Origin: a bacterium
Lineage (GTDB): Bacteria > Vulcanimicrobiota > JABDET01
Assembly: GCA_021800275.1 (NCBI GenBank)
Contig: JAJYZB010000001.1
Location: 124,001 to 188,000 of the forward strand
Direction: 5' to 3'
Length of the DNA stretch: 64,000 nt
Below, piece after piece: positions 17,333 through 24,995 of this stretch. A program made the translations under genes and the position numbers. Each line of letters begins with the position of its first letter. Positions within the stretch are counted from its first letter, which is position 1. The notes under the pieces were generated by a model. It was not told the DNA's origin and did not search any database. It worked only from the letters and a program-made list of their open reading frames with translations.

Positions 17333-18763
17333 TTACGAGCTGAGCAGCTTTGCCAGAACATCAGCGGCCGTATAAGAAAAACCGTGTGAAGGGAAAAACC
17401 GCTTGATTTCATTCAAATCATCCCCTGCTGTCACAATTCCTGGCTCAAGATGTTTCCCATTTCGTATTTGGGGATGTCCTGCTGTGGCGATTAGGGCATT
17501 GCAAATACATTTGCGTCCACGGCTTTTTTCCACATCCCCCCCTTTTGCAGCATAAACAGTTACAGGTTCAGCAGCACACCGAAACCCGATTGAGCCATCC
17601 TCCATTCTGTAGACTTCCCGCAGATAACCCAGATCGCAGATTCGAGGACGGGCAGCATAAACTTCTTCTTCTGAGACTGTTCCTGCTAATCGAGCCACTT
17701 TGAATGGAAAACCTGTAGGGGATGCCTGGGCATCGGTAAAAACCTGAACTTTACCTTCATGAATTTGCTGCAGTATCCTTTTTTTATAATCAGGACTCAA
17801 ACCTGACTCTTCGCAGAAGGCAAAAGCAGTTCCTACCTGAACCCCTGCTGCTCCAAGGTTCAATGCCTCTCGCAGTTTTTCAGGAGATCCATATCCACCT
17901 GCCAGCCAGAAAGGAAGTCCGAGAGCTTTTATTTTTTCGATGTCAATTTTATCGCGTTCTCCATAAATCGGTTCCCCTATTTCGTTAAACTTAATGGATC
18001 CTCGAGGAGGAGCATTGTGCCCCCCTGCTGAAGGGTTTTCGATCACAAAACCATCAATTTTCCCATTGGATCGTTTGATCATAATCTCCGCAAGAGTACT
18101 TGAAGAAATGATAGGAAGAAACTGCGGACGAGAAAGAGGAGGCAGCTCTTTTTCCATAAATTCTTTTGGAACTAAACGCACCAATAAATCATCTTCTGGG
18201 CGCGAACCTGTCACCTGGAGAGGATAAACTGCAGGTTCATGATTCGCTAGAAGATCGAGAACTCCAGGAATTTTTAAGGGAATCCCAGCGCCCATCAATA
18301 CATAATCAACTCCTGCCAGCAGTGCGCCGTAAAGAGAAGGCAGATGAGGAATCTGAATTTTTTCCAAATAATTAATTCCAACCGGATTCTGATGCCCCTC
18401 TTTCGCCAAAAAAACTTCCACAAAGTTCCCGGCAATACACAGCTCTTTCAGCAGACGAGAACTCTCTTGTTGATGCAGCTCTAAAGTCACATAAGAATCT
18501 TTCTTTTTCTTTCCTCCTGGGAGATAATAGGTTTTCCAGATCCTCTCCGCCATCTTCTGAAAAGGGAAAAAACTCAATGCGCGGCAGATATGTCCACCAG
18601 GATCTCCATCCTGCAGTCTCCTGACAAGAACTTGATCTAAAGCGGTTCCGGAAACAATTCCAAGCTGCCCCAGGCGTGATACAGCCTGTGCCAATTTCCA
18701 GCAGGAAACACTAACTCCCATTCCTCCTTGAATGATCCTGGGGTGGTAATTTTTGTGTGTCAA
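17333..18763 (-). CDS. Nitronate monooxygenase / 2-nitropropane dioxygenase-family flavoprotein
   Basis: A TIM-barrel FMN protein of 476 residues. The N-terminus RIIQGGMGVSVSCWKLA is the family's IQGGMG signature. The FMN-phosphate region has GFVIENPSAGGHNAPPRG and FWLAGGYGSPEKLREA, then GAAGVQVGTAFAFCEES. It is longer than the usual roughly 350 residues, with a C-terminal Cys-containing tail (RCAAEPV, RKCICNALIATAGHPQIR). The start is TTG at 18763, 5 nt after the Crp/Fnr gene stops, with no better upstream start. The operon with a thioesterase and regulator may imply acyl-CoA or enoyl chemistry (FabK-like members exist), not nitronate detoxification. Confidence 0.83.
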   Translation of the reverse strand: MTHKNYHPRIIQGGMGVSVSCWKLAQAVSRLGQLGIVSGTALDQVLVRRLQDGDPGGHICRALSFFPFQKMAERIWKTYYLPGGKKKKDSYVTLELHQQESSRLLKELCIAGNFVEVFLAKEGHQNPVGINYLEKIQIPHLPSLYGALLAGVDYVLMGAGIPLKIPGVLDLLANHEPAVYPLQVTGSRPEDDLLVRLVPKEFMEKELPPLSRPQFLPIISSSTLAEIMIKRSNGKIDGFVIENPSAGGHNAPPRGSIKFNEIGEPIYGERDKIDIEKIKALGLPFWLAGGYGSPEKLREALNLGAAGVQVGTAFAFCEESGLSPDYKKRILQQIHEGKVQVFTDAQASPTGFPFKVARLAGTVSEEEVYAARPRICDLGYLREVYRMEDGSIGFRCAAEPVTVYAAKGGDVEKSRGRKCICNALIATAGHPQIRNGKHLEPGIVTAGDDLNEIKRFFPSHGFSYTAADVLAKLLSS

Positions 18764-18770
18764 ACCAGTC

Positions 18771-19544
18771 TCAAAGGAAAATTCGCGGATATCTGTCAGA
18801 TCCCATTTGCGCTGGCTGCTTACCCTTCTGCCTCCCCTCTAAATCCATATTAGGACTTGGACAGATCTCACAGAAAAAATCTATCTCCGCTTTCCCAAAC
18901 TTCTCTTCCCATTTCGCGGGAACGATTTTGCACGTATGATCTCGATATTGAATAACCCCCGTTTTCCTGAAATAACTCAAGGTCCGCAAAATGGTCTCCG
19001 GTTCACATCCAATAAAATCCGCAAGGGTTCTGCTTTTAGGAAGAGTGAAATATTTTTTGCCGCCGAGAGCAGAAAGAACACTGGCTAATCTTTCTTCAAC
19101 CGTTCTTTTCATGAGATCTTGATGCGATTTTTGAAGACTATTAAACTTTGAATGAACACAAGAATAGCAGCTTTGATATAATAGGCGGTGTTTTCTGGTC
19201 AGATCCACAAATGTTTTCGCTCGGATGCCTATTAAATGAGTTTCTTCCAGCGCCTGGACAGAAAAAGGATAGGTTTCCATAAAGAGAGATTCAGTGGCTC
19301 CTACAATCCCTCCAGGATAAACGAGCTGCTGGATGCACTCTTCTCCATCAGGGCTCTGATTAAAAACCTTAAGGGACCCGCTTTTTACAAAATAGATCAA
19401 GGCTAAAGGTTGGTGTTCAACCACAACCATTCCCCTTTTTTTCACCGTTATTTTTTTGGAAGACCTCAGCAGTTCATCCAGGGTATAATCGCTTAAAGGC
19501 TTGAAAAAACAAACCTGTTTTAAAAGCTTTTTAATCTCTGACAC
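18771..19544 (-). CDS. Crp/Fnr-family transcriptional regulator
   Basis: A protein of 257 residues: cNMP-binding-like beta roll (about 10-125, PGGIVGATESLFMETYPFSV), long dimer helix, then a winged helix-turn-helix (RTLADFIGCEPETILRTLSYFRKTGVIQYRD). The usual cAMP phosphate-cradle RxS is not evident (YPFSVQ), so cAMP is unlikely. There is no N-terminal FNR iron-sulfur Cys cluster, but Cys residues occur at CYSC and in the tail FFCEIC, which is unusually long. It lies between the thioesterase (overlap 14 nt) and the flavoprotein, so it probably controls this operon. It is also a candidate for the TGAT-N4-ATCA site at 8374. Confidence 0.87.
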   Translation of the reverse strand: MSEIKKLLKQVCFFKPLSDYTLDELLRSSKKITVKKRGMVVVEHQPLALIYFVKSGSLKVFNQSPDGEECIQQLVYPGGIVGATESLFMETYPFSVQALEETHLIGIRAKTFVDLTRKHRLLYQSCYSCVHSKFNSLQKSHQDLMKRTVEERLASVLSALGGKKYFTLPKSRTLADFIGCEPETILRTLSYFRKTGVIQYRDHTCKIVPAKWEEKFGKAEIDFFCEICPSPNMDLEGRQKGKQPAQMGSDRYPRIFL

Positions 19545-20031
19545 TTAAACCACCTCCTTCAAAATTTTGAATGACCTTGCGAAAAAATTCAGGAATTCTT
19601 TTAGGCTTCCAGAGTTCGTCGTCAACCGCCACGTGGATTGATTCTCCTCTGGCAGCAATAATCGAATCTCCAGCAGCGCCGCTTTTCTTCTCACCCGCAG
19701 AACTCTGCTGATTCACCATTAAAAACTCGAATCGAAAGCTGGACCAGCCCATCTCAGAAACTCGAGTGTAAATTAACAGCAGATCATCGAATCGCACTGG
19801 AGACTCAAATTCGCAGACAGCTTTTTTCACAAGATTATGGAATCCTTTGATAGGTCTTCCTGGTTCAGAAAGGCCGAGATTCCGCAAATATTCCATCCTT
19901 CCCACTTCCATGTAGACAAAAAATGTTCCATGAAAAACGATTCCCATGACGTCAGTTTCAGGCATGCGTACTCGAACCTCGGTAGAAAAACGAAAAGGTT
20001 TAAGGAGCTCTTCTAAATTATCTTCTAGCAT
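19531..20031 (-). CDS. Hotdog acyl-CoA thioesterase (4-hydroxybenzoyl-CoA thioesterase / YbgC type)
   Basis: A hotdog-fold thioesterase of 166 residues. The catalytic-loop motif is MPETDVMGIVFHGTFFVYME, where Asp and the following GIVFH match the 4-hydroxybenzoyl-CoA thioesterase/YbgC family; then GRMEYLRNLGL. The track start at 20055 is 8 codons too long: AGGAG precedes ATG 20031 (MLEDNLEE) at good spacing. Its 3' end overlaps the Crp/Fnr gene by 14 nt. A 4-hydroxybenzoyl-CoA-reductase-like complex is encoded at 9482-13442, so both could act on aryl-CoA esters, but this is inference from family names and distance. Confidence 0.83.
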   Translation of the reverse strand: MLEDNLEELLKPFRFSTEVRVRMPETDVMGIVFHGTFFVYMEVGRMEYLRNLGLSEPGRPIKGFHNLVKKAVCEFESPVRFDDLLLIYTRVSEMGWSSFRFEFLMVNQQSSAGEKKSGAAGDSIIAARGESIHVAVDDELWKPKRIPEFFRKVIQNFEGGGLSVRD

Positions 20032-20061
20032 GCTCTTTCTCCTCTGATTTCCCATCTTATA

Positions 20062-20550
20062 TTAAACTCCTCTGACCAGAACAACCGCTAAAAAAACCAC
20101 GATAACCCCAAAAATCAAATTCAGTCTGCCCAGCCATTTAGCCCAGGATCTAAATTTTCCCGTCTCTCTAGACCCAGGATCCTGTTTAGACAGTTCAACC
20201 GCTTTCCCCCCAATCCAGAGATCATGCAGCAGCGTTAAAACAATGATCACGAGAACCAGAAATAACTTTAAAGCTAAAACTTTACCTAGAGCAGTCTGCA
20301 TAAAAGATGGAGAATATCCCCTGAAATCAATCTGGAGCATGCCGGTTATGATTAAAATGCCCAGAGAAATCCACCCCACAACTCGAAATCTTTTCCCGGC
20401 TTTTTGGAATAAAACAGGATAAACTTTTTCGAGTTCGGGAGACTTAATCACAGGAACCAGCACAAAAGCTAAAAAAAGACTGCCCCCAATCCAGGTCATG
20501 GCAGCTAAAATGTGAATCCAAACACAGATTATATAAATCCAGTGATTCAT
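20062..20550 (-). CDS. CopD-like four-helix integral membrane protein
   Basis: A protein of 162 residues with four predicted membrane helices: IICVWIHILAAMTWIGGSLF, VGWISLGILIITGML, LALKLFLVLVIIVLTLLHDLW and LIFGVIVVFLAVVLV. The first helix carries the WxHxxAAxxWxGG pattern seen in CopD/DUF2269-type proteins; the His is a possible heme or copper ligand. It heads the minus-strand block (30 nt before the thioesterase start) and diverges from the kinase at 20705. The function in this family is poorly known; copper uptake or heme-linked redox roles are proposed. Confidence 0.7.
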   Translation of the reverse strand: MNHWIYIICVWIHILAAMTWIGGSLFLAFVLVPVIKSPELEKVYPVLFQKAGKRFRVVGWISLGILIITGMLQIDFRGYSPSFMQTALGKVLALKLFLVLVIIVLTLLHDLWIGGKAVELSKQDPGSRETGKFRSWAKWLGRLNLIFGVIVVFLAVVLVRGV

Positions 20551-20582
20551 CTCATAGTATTATATCAGGTATGACCTTAAAA

Positions 20583-20608
20583 AGATATCGGATCAAGATC
20601 CGATATCT
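20583..20608. repeat. Perfect 12-bp inverted repeat in divergent intergenic region
   Basis: AGATATCGGATC-AA-GATCCGATATCT, a perfect 12-bp inverted repeat with 2-nt centre, lies between divergent starts at 20550 and 20705. Neither gene ends here, so a terminator has no obvious customer. An operator for a dimeric regulator is more likely. Confidence 0.6.
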
Positions 20609-20629
20609 AAAAATACAGTCGGGAGAGGA

Positions 20630-20659
20630 TTGCGGGAAGCTGGCGCCTTCAGTTATAAT
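20630..20659 (+). promoter_or_regulatory. Putative promoter of the NarX-like kinase gene
   Basis: TTGCGG at 20630-20635, an 18-nt spacer and TATAAT at 20654-20659 fit a sigma70-type promoter about 45 nt before ATG 20705. The -35 lies within GGATTGCGGGAA (20627-20638), which recurs exactly in the promoter region of the cupredoxin gene (23006-23017). Confidence 0.5.
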
Positions 20660-20704
20660 AATCTTAACAAGGAAGCCTGGCTCTAACCAGAGAAAAAGTG
20701 GGGT

Positions 20705-21790
20705 ATGATGGAAAGTTATCACCGGCTGCGGAATCGCGCTCTGCGTTTTCCGATTTCATATAAGATTTTAATCGCCAATTCGACTCTGATCGTCCTGTGG
20801 GCTCTGGGCTGTATTCTTTTTTTCTCTCATATTGGAAGCCCTATCCAATGGGGAATAGCTGCCCTTATTTTAATCGCAGGGGTTGTCCTCTGTGTCTTAA
20901 TTAACATGGCATTAATTCATTTAGCTCTTTCTCCTCTGGACAGTTTGTGCAGCAGCATGAATCAAATCGCAGCGGGAAATTTCGAGGTTTGCGCATTCCC
21001 TCATCCTCTTGCCGAAACTCGAATGGCGTCTTGTTTTCACGCTCTAAACCGAATGATGGATGTTATCAGAGAAGAACGAGAACGCTCAGAAACCCTGGCA
21101 AAGCAGATTATTTCTGCTCAAGAAGGAGAAAGAAAACGAATTGCCGGCGAACTCCATGATGAGACCAGCCAGATTTTAGCCACGCTCAGCATTGGACTCG
21201 AAAAACTGAAAATGGATCTCCCTGACTCATCCCCTAACTGCGCTAAATGCAGGGCTGATCTTTACCGTTTAAAAGGATTGACAGATAAAGCGCTTATAGA
21301 GCTGCACCGCCTCACCTTTAATCTCCGTCCCTCTCTCCTGGATGACATGGGACTCAAAGCAGCCTTATCCTCTCTTTTAAGAGAACAGTTAGAAAAAACG
21401 GGAATTCAAGTTCATTTTGAATGGGATGGGAAAGAAATTCGAATTCCTGAAGAGGTTGAAATCTCCATTTTCAGAATTATTCAAGAGGCTGTCACCAATA
21501 TTATTAAATATGCGCATGCTTCTGAAGTCACGCTGACTGTTTGCCAAACTCCTGACCAGGTGAACTTAGTCCTGAAGGATAATGGGATAGGATTTAACCC
21601 GGCAGGGGTTAAACTTGATCACATGAGCCGCTTCGGAATTTATGGGATGAAGGAACGGGTGCTGCTTTTGAACGGAAAATTCGAGCTTCAATCAGAAGCT
21701 GGAAAAGGAACTATGATTTCAGCCAGTATCCCTGTTTTAAAAATAGAAACACTTTACTCAAGGAAAATACAAGAACCTGCTTATGATTAA
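20705..21790 (+). CDS. NarX/DegS-type sensor histidine kinase (HisKA_3)
   Basis: A kinase of 361 residues. Two adjacent N-terminal helices (ILIANSTLIVLWALGCILFF and ALILIAGVVLCVLINMALIHL) leave almost no periplasmic loop, so the signal is probably sensed in or at the membrane. A HAMP-like linker follows, then HisKA_3 with the phospho-His in RIAGELHDETSQILATLS, and an ATPase with IIQEAVTNIIKYAHAS, DNGIGFNP and GIYGMKERV. ATPase residues look intact. The 3' end overlaps the response regulator by 8 nt, forming a classic two-component pair. Nearby targets may include the hemerythrin, cupredoxin and cytochrome genes. Confidence 0.9.
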   Translation: MMESYHRLRNRALRFPISYKILIANSTLIVLWALGCILFFSHIGSPIQWGIAALILIAGVVLCVLINMALIHLALSPLDSLCSSMNQIAAGNFEVCAFPHPLAETRMASCFHALNRMMDVIREERERSETLAKQIISAQEGERKRIAGELHDETSQILATLSIGLEKLKMDLPDSSPNCAKCRADLYRLKGLTDKALIELHRLTFNLRPSLLDDMGLKAALSSLLREQLEKTGIQVHFEWDGKEIRIPEEVEISIFRIIQEAVTNIIKYAHASEVTLTVCQTPDQVNLVLKDNGIGFNPAGVKLDHMSRFGIYGMKERVLLLNGKFELQSEAGKGTMISASIPVLKIETLYSRKIQEPAYD

Positions 21791-22424
21791 AGTACTTTTA
21801 GCAGATGACCACGCCATTCTCAGGGAAGGATTAAAAAGTTTAATTTCACTGGATCCTGAATTTAAGGTTGTGGGAGAGGCAAATGATGGACTAGAAGCTC
21901 TGGAGATGGCAGGATCTCTAAAACCTGACGTCATCCTCATGGATATCGCCATGCCGGTGATGAATGGGATGGAAGCCACCAAAAAAATTAAAGAAAAATA
22001 CCCCCTCATCAAGGTTCTAATTTTAAGTCAGTATGATTCCCAGGAATATTTATTTAATGTTCTTCAGGCAGGGGCGTCAGGGTATGTTCTGAAACGAAAC
22101 GCCTCGGGCGAGCTTTTCTGGGCGATTAAATCGGTTCATGAAGGGCTAGCTTATTTAACTCCTGCCATGGCTTCCCTCTTGATCAATAACCACTTTAAGG
22201 AAAAAGAACCTGAACCTGATGGCAAGGAGATTTTCACTCCAAGAGAACACGAAGTTTTAAAATTGATCGCAGAAGGATCCACCAATCAGGAAATCGCGGA
22301 AAAACTGATCATTTCTTTAAAAACCGTTCAGACGCACCGATCCCACATTATGGAAAAATTAAACCTGCACGACAGAACAGAACTGATCAAATATGCGCTG
22401 GCTAAAGGGATTATTTCGGTTTAA
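21783..22424 (+). CDS. NarL/FixJ-type response regulator
   Basis: A protein of 213 residues. The receiver (1-120) has LLADDHAILREG, phospho-Asp in VILMDIAMPVMNG, Ser in LILSQYDSQ and Lys in YVLKRNASG. The LuxR-type helix-turn-helix (about 148-210) has FTPREHEVLKLIAEGSTNQEIAEKL (two parts of the HTH) and SLKTVQTHRSHIMEKL. It is coupled to the kinase by an 8-nt overlap. It is the only DNA-binding response regulator in the window, in contrast to the output-less receivers at 1340-3507. Confidence 0.93.
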   Translation: MIKVLLADDHAILREGLKSLISLDPEFKVVGEANDGLEALEMAGSLKPDVILMDIAMPVMNGMEATKKIKEKYPLIKVLILSQYDSQEYLFNVLQAGASGYVLKRNASGELFWAIKSVHEGLAYLTPAMASLLINNHFKEKEPEPDGKEIFTPREHEVLKLIAEGSTNQEIAEKLIISLKTVQTHRSHIMEKLNLHDRTELIKYALAKGIISV

Positions 22425-22444
22425 CGCGAGTTAGCCCGAAAAAA

Positions 22445-22903
22445 TTAGCCTGAATATCTTTTCTCATGAATCTCATCCATCGCCTTAAAAATTTCTTTTT
22501 TTTCCATAGGAGAAGCCTCGGTCTCAATCATAGGATAAAGGACGTTTTCCTCTTTGAGATTATGTTTCATCAGGATTTCAAACAGCTCCTTTTCCTCTGC
22601 TCCTGTCTGAAGATCACGCTGAGCGACTTTCTGATGAATCGCTTGCAGGGCTTTGAGAATGGCGCTGTGCTCTTGTTTCATGACTTCTGTTGGACCGGAT
22701 GAAATTCCCGATTTTTTCTCAAAAAACGGAAAAAGAATCTCCTCTTCCCAAAGAATATGCTTCTCCAGCCCCTGTTTAAATTCTTTAAAAAACGACTGGG
22801 CTTCAGAGAAATCCTGCTGCTTAAGATTTTGGAAATTCTCAAAAAGAGCGTCCAAACGACGATGATCTTTTTCGAAAAAAGAGGGAATTGTTGGCACTGA
22901 CAT
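22445..22903 (-). CDS. Hemerythrin HHE-domain protein
   Basis: A four-helix bundle of 152 residues with the di-iron ligand pattern: His in KDHRRLDALF, His/Glu in LEKHILWEEEILFPFFE, His in MKQEHSAILKAL and His/Glu in LMKHNLKEENVLYPMIE. Such proteins bind or sense O2 or NO, or repair iron centres. It stands alone and convergent to the response regulator (20 nt apart). It is upstream of and divergent from the cupredoxin gene, whose promoter lies in the shared 200-nt gap, so the two may respond to the same redox signal. Confidence 0.87.
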   Translation of the reverse strand: MSVPTIPSFFEKDHRRLDALFENFQNLKQQDFSEAQSFFKEFKQGLEKHILWEEEILFPFFEKKSGISSGPTEVMKQEHSAILKALQAIHQKVAQRDLQTGAEEKELFEILMKHNLKEENVLYPMIETEASPMEKKEIFKAMDEIHEKRYSG

Positions 22904-23008
22904 AGATTTAGAATATCAAAATGTAGAAGGGAAAGTCTATCGGATCAAAACCTGATTTTTCCCCTCAAAATCCGAAAATTTCATCTTTAAAATCGTCTTT
23001 AGAACGGA

Positions 23009-23037
23009 TTGCGGGAACCATGAGAGTCTGGTATGCT
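23009..23037 (+). promoter_or_regulatory. Putative promoter of the cupredoxin-cytochrome operon
   Basis: TTGCGG at 23009-23014, a 17-nt spacer and TATGCT at 23032-23037. The -35 sits in GGATTGCGGGAA, the same 12-mer found at the promoter of the NarX-like kinase gene, suggesting common control. Confidence 0.45.
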
Positions 23038-23103
23038 TAATTTGAAAGTCATGATGTATGATATCTATTCGTGACAAAATTAAAAACAAAAGGAGAAACG
23101 AAA

Positions 23104-23568
23104 ATGAAAAAATCTTATTTTAAAACAGCGGTCCGTCTTCTTTCACTGGCTCTATTGGCAGCCTTATTCATTCCTGCCGCAGGGTTTTCTAATCCTGCCA
23201 GTGGCAACCATCTGATCTTCCAAAGCAAGCCCACCCAATCCGTCGTCAATATCACCATGATCGCCAGTGTTCCCCAATTTAAAAATGGAAAACTAACTGG
23301 AGGCTGGGATCCCAGAAGAATCATCGTTTATCAAGGTCAAACCGTGAATTTAACCATTGAAGCTCTAGATGTCCAGCATATTTTCGCTCTGCCGGCTTAT
23401 GGAATTAAGCAGCCTTTAACACCAGGAAAAAAAGAACAGGTTTCTTTTGTGGCAAACAAAACAGGCATGTTTTTCTTCCAGTGCGATAATAAAGAATGCG
23501 CCCCCATGGCTCTTCACCGCCTGATGGTAGGACAACTTATCGTAAAAGACGAAAAAGACACGCGATAA
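23104..23568 (+). CDS. Periplasmic cupredoxin, COX2/NosZ CuA-domain-like
   Basis: ATG 23104 (MKKSYFKTAV) follows AGGAG by 8 nt; the track start at 23071 is too early. The 154-residue product has a signal peptide (LLSLALLAALFIPAAGFS). Its body matches the CuA domain of cytochrome oxidase subunit II and N2O reductase: upstream ligand in LDVQHIFALPAYGIK and a late FFQCDNKECAPMALHRLM. Ligand order Cys, Cys, His, Met is conserved but spacing is C-x4-C-x5-H-x2-M instead of C-x3-C-x3-H-x2-M. No N-terminal membrane helices remain after cleavage. It precedes the Cyc2-like cytochrome by 28 nt, so it is a likely periplasmic electron acceptor for it. Confidence 0.82.
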   Translation: MKKSYFKTAVRLLSLALLAALFIPAAGFSNPASGNHLIFQSKPTQSVVNITMIASVPQFKNGKLTGGWDPRRIIVYQGQTVNLTIEALDVQHIFALPAYGIKQPLTPGKKEQVSFVANKTGMFFFQCDNKECAPMALHRLMVGQLIVKDEKDTR

Positions 23569-23596
23569 GATCCCAATACAATAAGGAGACTCAGAA

Positions 23597-24982
23597 ATGG
23601 CGAGCAAAAACAAGAAAAAAAATAACATCCAAAATCTAGAAACTTACTTGTTCGGCGGAGCCATTCTGGCTCTCTTTTTATTGGCAGTATTCTGCCAGCC
23701 TCGAAGCTCTTATGCTCTGCCTGCTTTTGCTCGTCAGTTAGGTGTAAACTGTGATGAATGCCATACTGTTTGGCCTCGATTAAATTCTTTTGGCAGGCAT
23801 TTTATGGCCATGGGATATATCCAGAAAGGAGCCCATCCAGGCTTCCCAATCGCCGCTAAATTCGCCACTTTTGACCAGTGGAATACCACCACTTCACCTC
23901 CCCCTTCCTCAACTTCAAACAAATTTCTTTTCCCTAATGAAGTTACATTTGCGATTGGAGAAGCTGTTCTTCCAAAAGTAGGAGTCTTTGGAGAAGTGAA
24001 TCTGGATCAAATTAAAAACCCGGTTGGCGGCACTGAAATGTACGCTAATTTTGCCATGGAAAGGATTGCCCTCAGCTTAAGCGAAAAACACCCATCCTCT
24101 GTGGTTTTCTTTAAAGGAAGCCCGTTTGAAGAAGTGGACCCCAATATCTCCTTGGGAAATTTAATTTTAGAAAATTATTTAACCCCTGGAACCCTTGGAA
24201 TGGGTTATCTGTACGATCTGGGTGACCTGTCTGATTATGGAGTGGCTTTAAGCAGTTACTTCACAAAACACAACCGCTGGTACGGGGCAGTCGGATTATC
24301 AACAGGCGGATTGGTTGCCAATAATGATGCAGCCATTCCAGGAAACCCCTTTACCAGTGGAGCCTATGGAACCAATGACTCTGCTGACGGCGCTCTCAGT
24401 TATTTTGGGAGAATTGCCTATGAAGGTGACGTGGGTGAATGGGGAGGAACCTTTAATATTGGAGCAGCAGGATATTATGGACAGCAGAGCTCTACCCTCC
24501 AGCTCCCTGGAACGTTTTACAATTATAATGGATCCATTCAGCGAACCTACCTGGATGCTGGTCTACAAATTCCCACTGACATGTATGATTCTCGGTGGTT
24601 TGAACTGGTGGCAGATTATGGTTATGGTCAGGACCAGAATGTCCATGAATTGAATGCAGCTGGAAACGGTATTCTTCCCCCTTTCAACGGAGAAATAAAG
24701 GGATTTTATGCGGAAACAGATTGGGTTGGATTTAACATGGTTACTCCTTTTATCGCTTATGACCACACCACTCTAACAGCTGCCCCAAGCGCTGGACTTG
24801 AAGCGGCCTTAGGAGCAGTCAATACTCCCAGTGTATGGACTACCAATACCTGGGAATATGGGATTCAATATTATCCTCCTGCTTCCACTAAATTAAGAGT
24901 GCAGCTGTGGTTTCAGCCTTACACAGACAACCTTGGAAACTCAGGGAACCAGGTTAAGATCATGATCACGAAGTGGTTTTGA
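23597..24982 (+). CDS. Outer-membrane monoheme cytochrome-porin fusion, Cyc2-like
   Basis: A protein of 461 residues with an AAGGAG site before ATG. After a long basic N-region and hydrophobic segment (ETYLFGGAILALFLLAVFC) comes ALPAFARQLGVNCDECHTVWPRLNSFGRHFMAMGY (read here as two overlapping motifs), with one heme-c site CDECH. The remaining roughly 390 residues alternate in barrel fashion, are rich in Gly, Tyr and Asn, and end in KWF, an outer-membrane C-terminus. This architecture and the PAFARQ..C..CH..P.L..FGR pattern resemble Cyc2, the iron-oxidising cytochrome-porin. Many uncharacterised 'cytochrome C' proteins share it. Iron oxidation is therefore a hypothesis. Confidence 0.75.
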   Translation: MASKNKKKNNIQNLETYLFGGAILALFLLAVFCQPRSSYALPAFARQLGVNCDECHTVWPRLNSFGRHFMAMGYIQKGAHPGFPIAAKFATFDQWNTTTSPPPSSTSNKFLFPNEVTFAIGEAVLPKVGVFGEVNLDQIKNPVGGTEMYANFAMERIALSLSEKHPSSVVFFKGSPFEEVDPNISLGNLILENYLTPGTLGMGYLYDLGDLSDYGVALSSYFTKHNRWYGAVGLSTGGLVANNDAAIPGNPFTSGAYGTNDSADGALSYFGRIAYEGDVGEWGGTFNIGAAGYYGQQSSTLQLPGTFYNYNGSIQRTYLDAGLQIPTDMYDSRWFELVADYGYGQDQNVHELNAAGNGILPPFNGEIKGFYAETDWVGFNMVTPFIAYDHTTLTAAPSAGLEAALGAVNTPSVWTTNTWEYGIQYYPPASTKLRVQLWFQPYTDNLGNSGNQVKIMITKWF

Positions 24983-24995
24983 GTTTCAGGCTGAA

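Noticed and set aside
20583-20608. Rho-independent terminator
   Set aside because: The repeat is flanked by A runs, not a T run after the stem on either useful strand for an upstream gene, and it lies upstream of both divergent genes.
24315-24653. ORF of 112 residues on the plus strand
   Set aside because: Alternative frame within the cytochrome-porin gene; no start signal or family resemblance.
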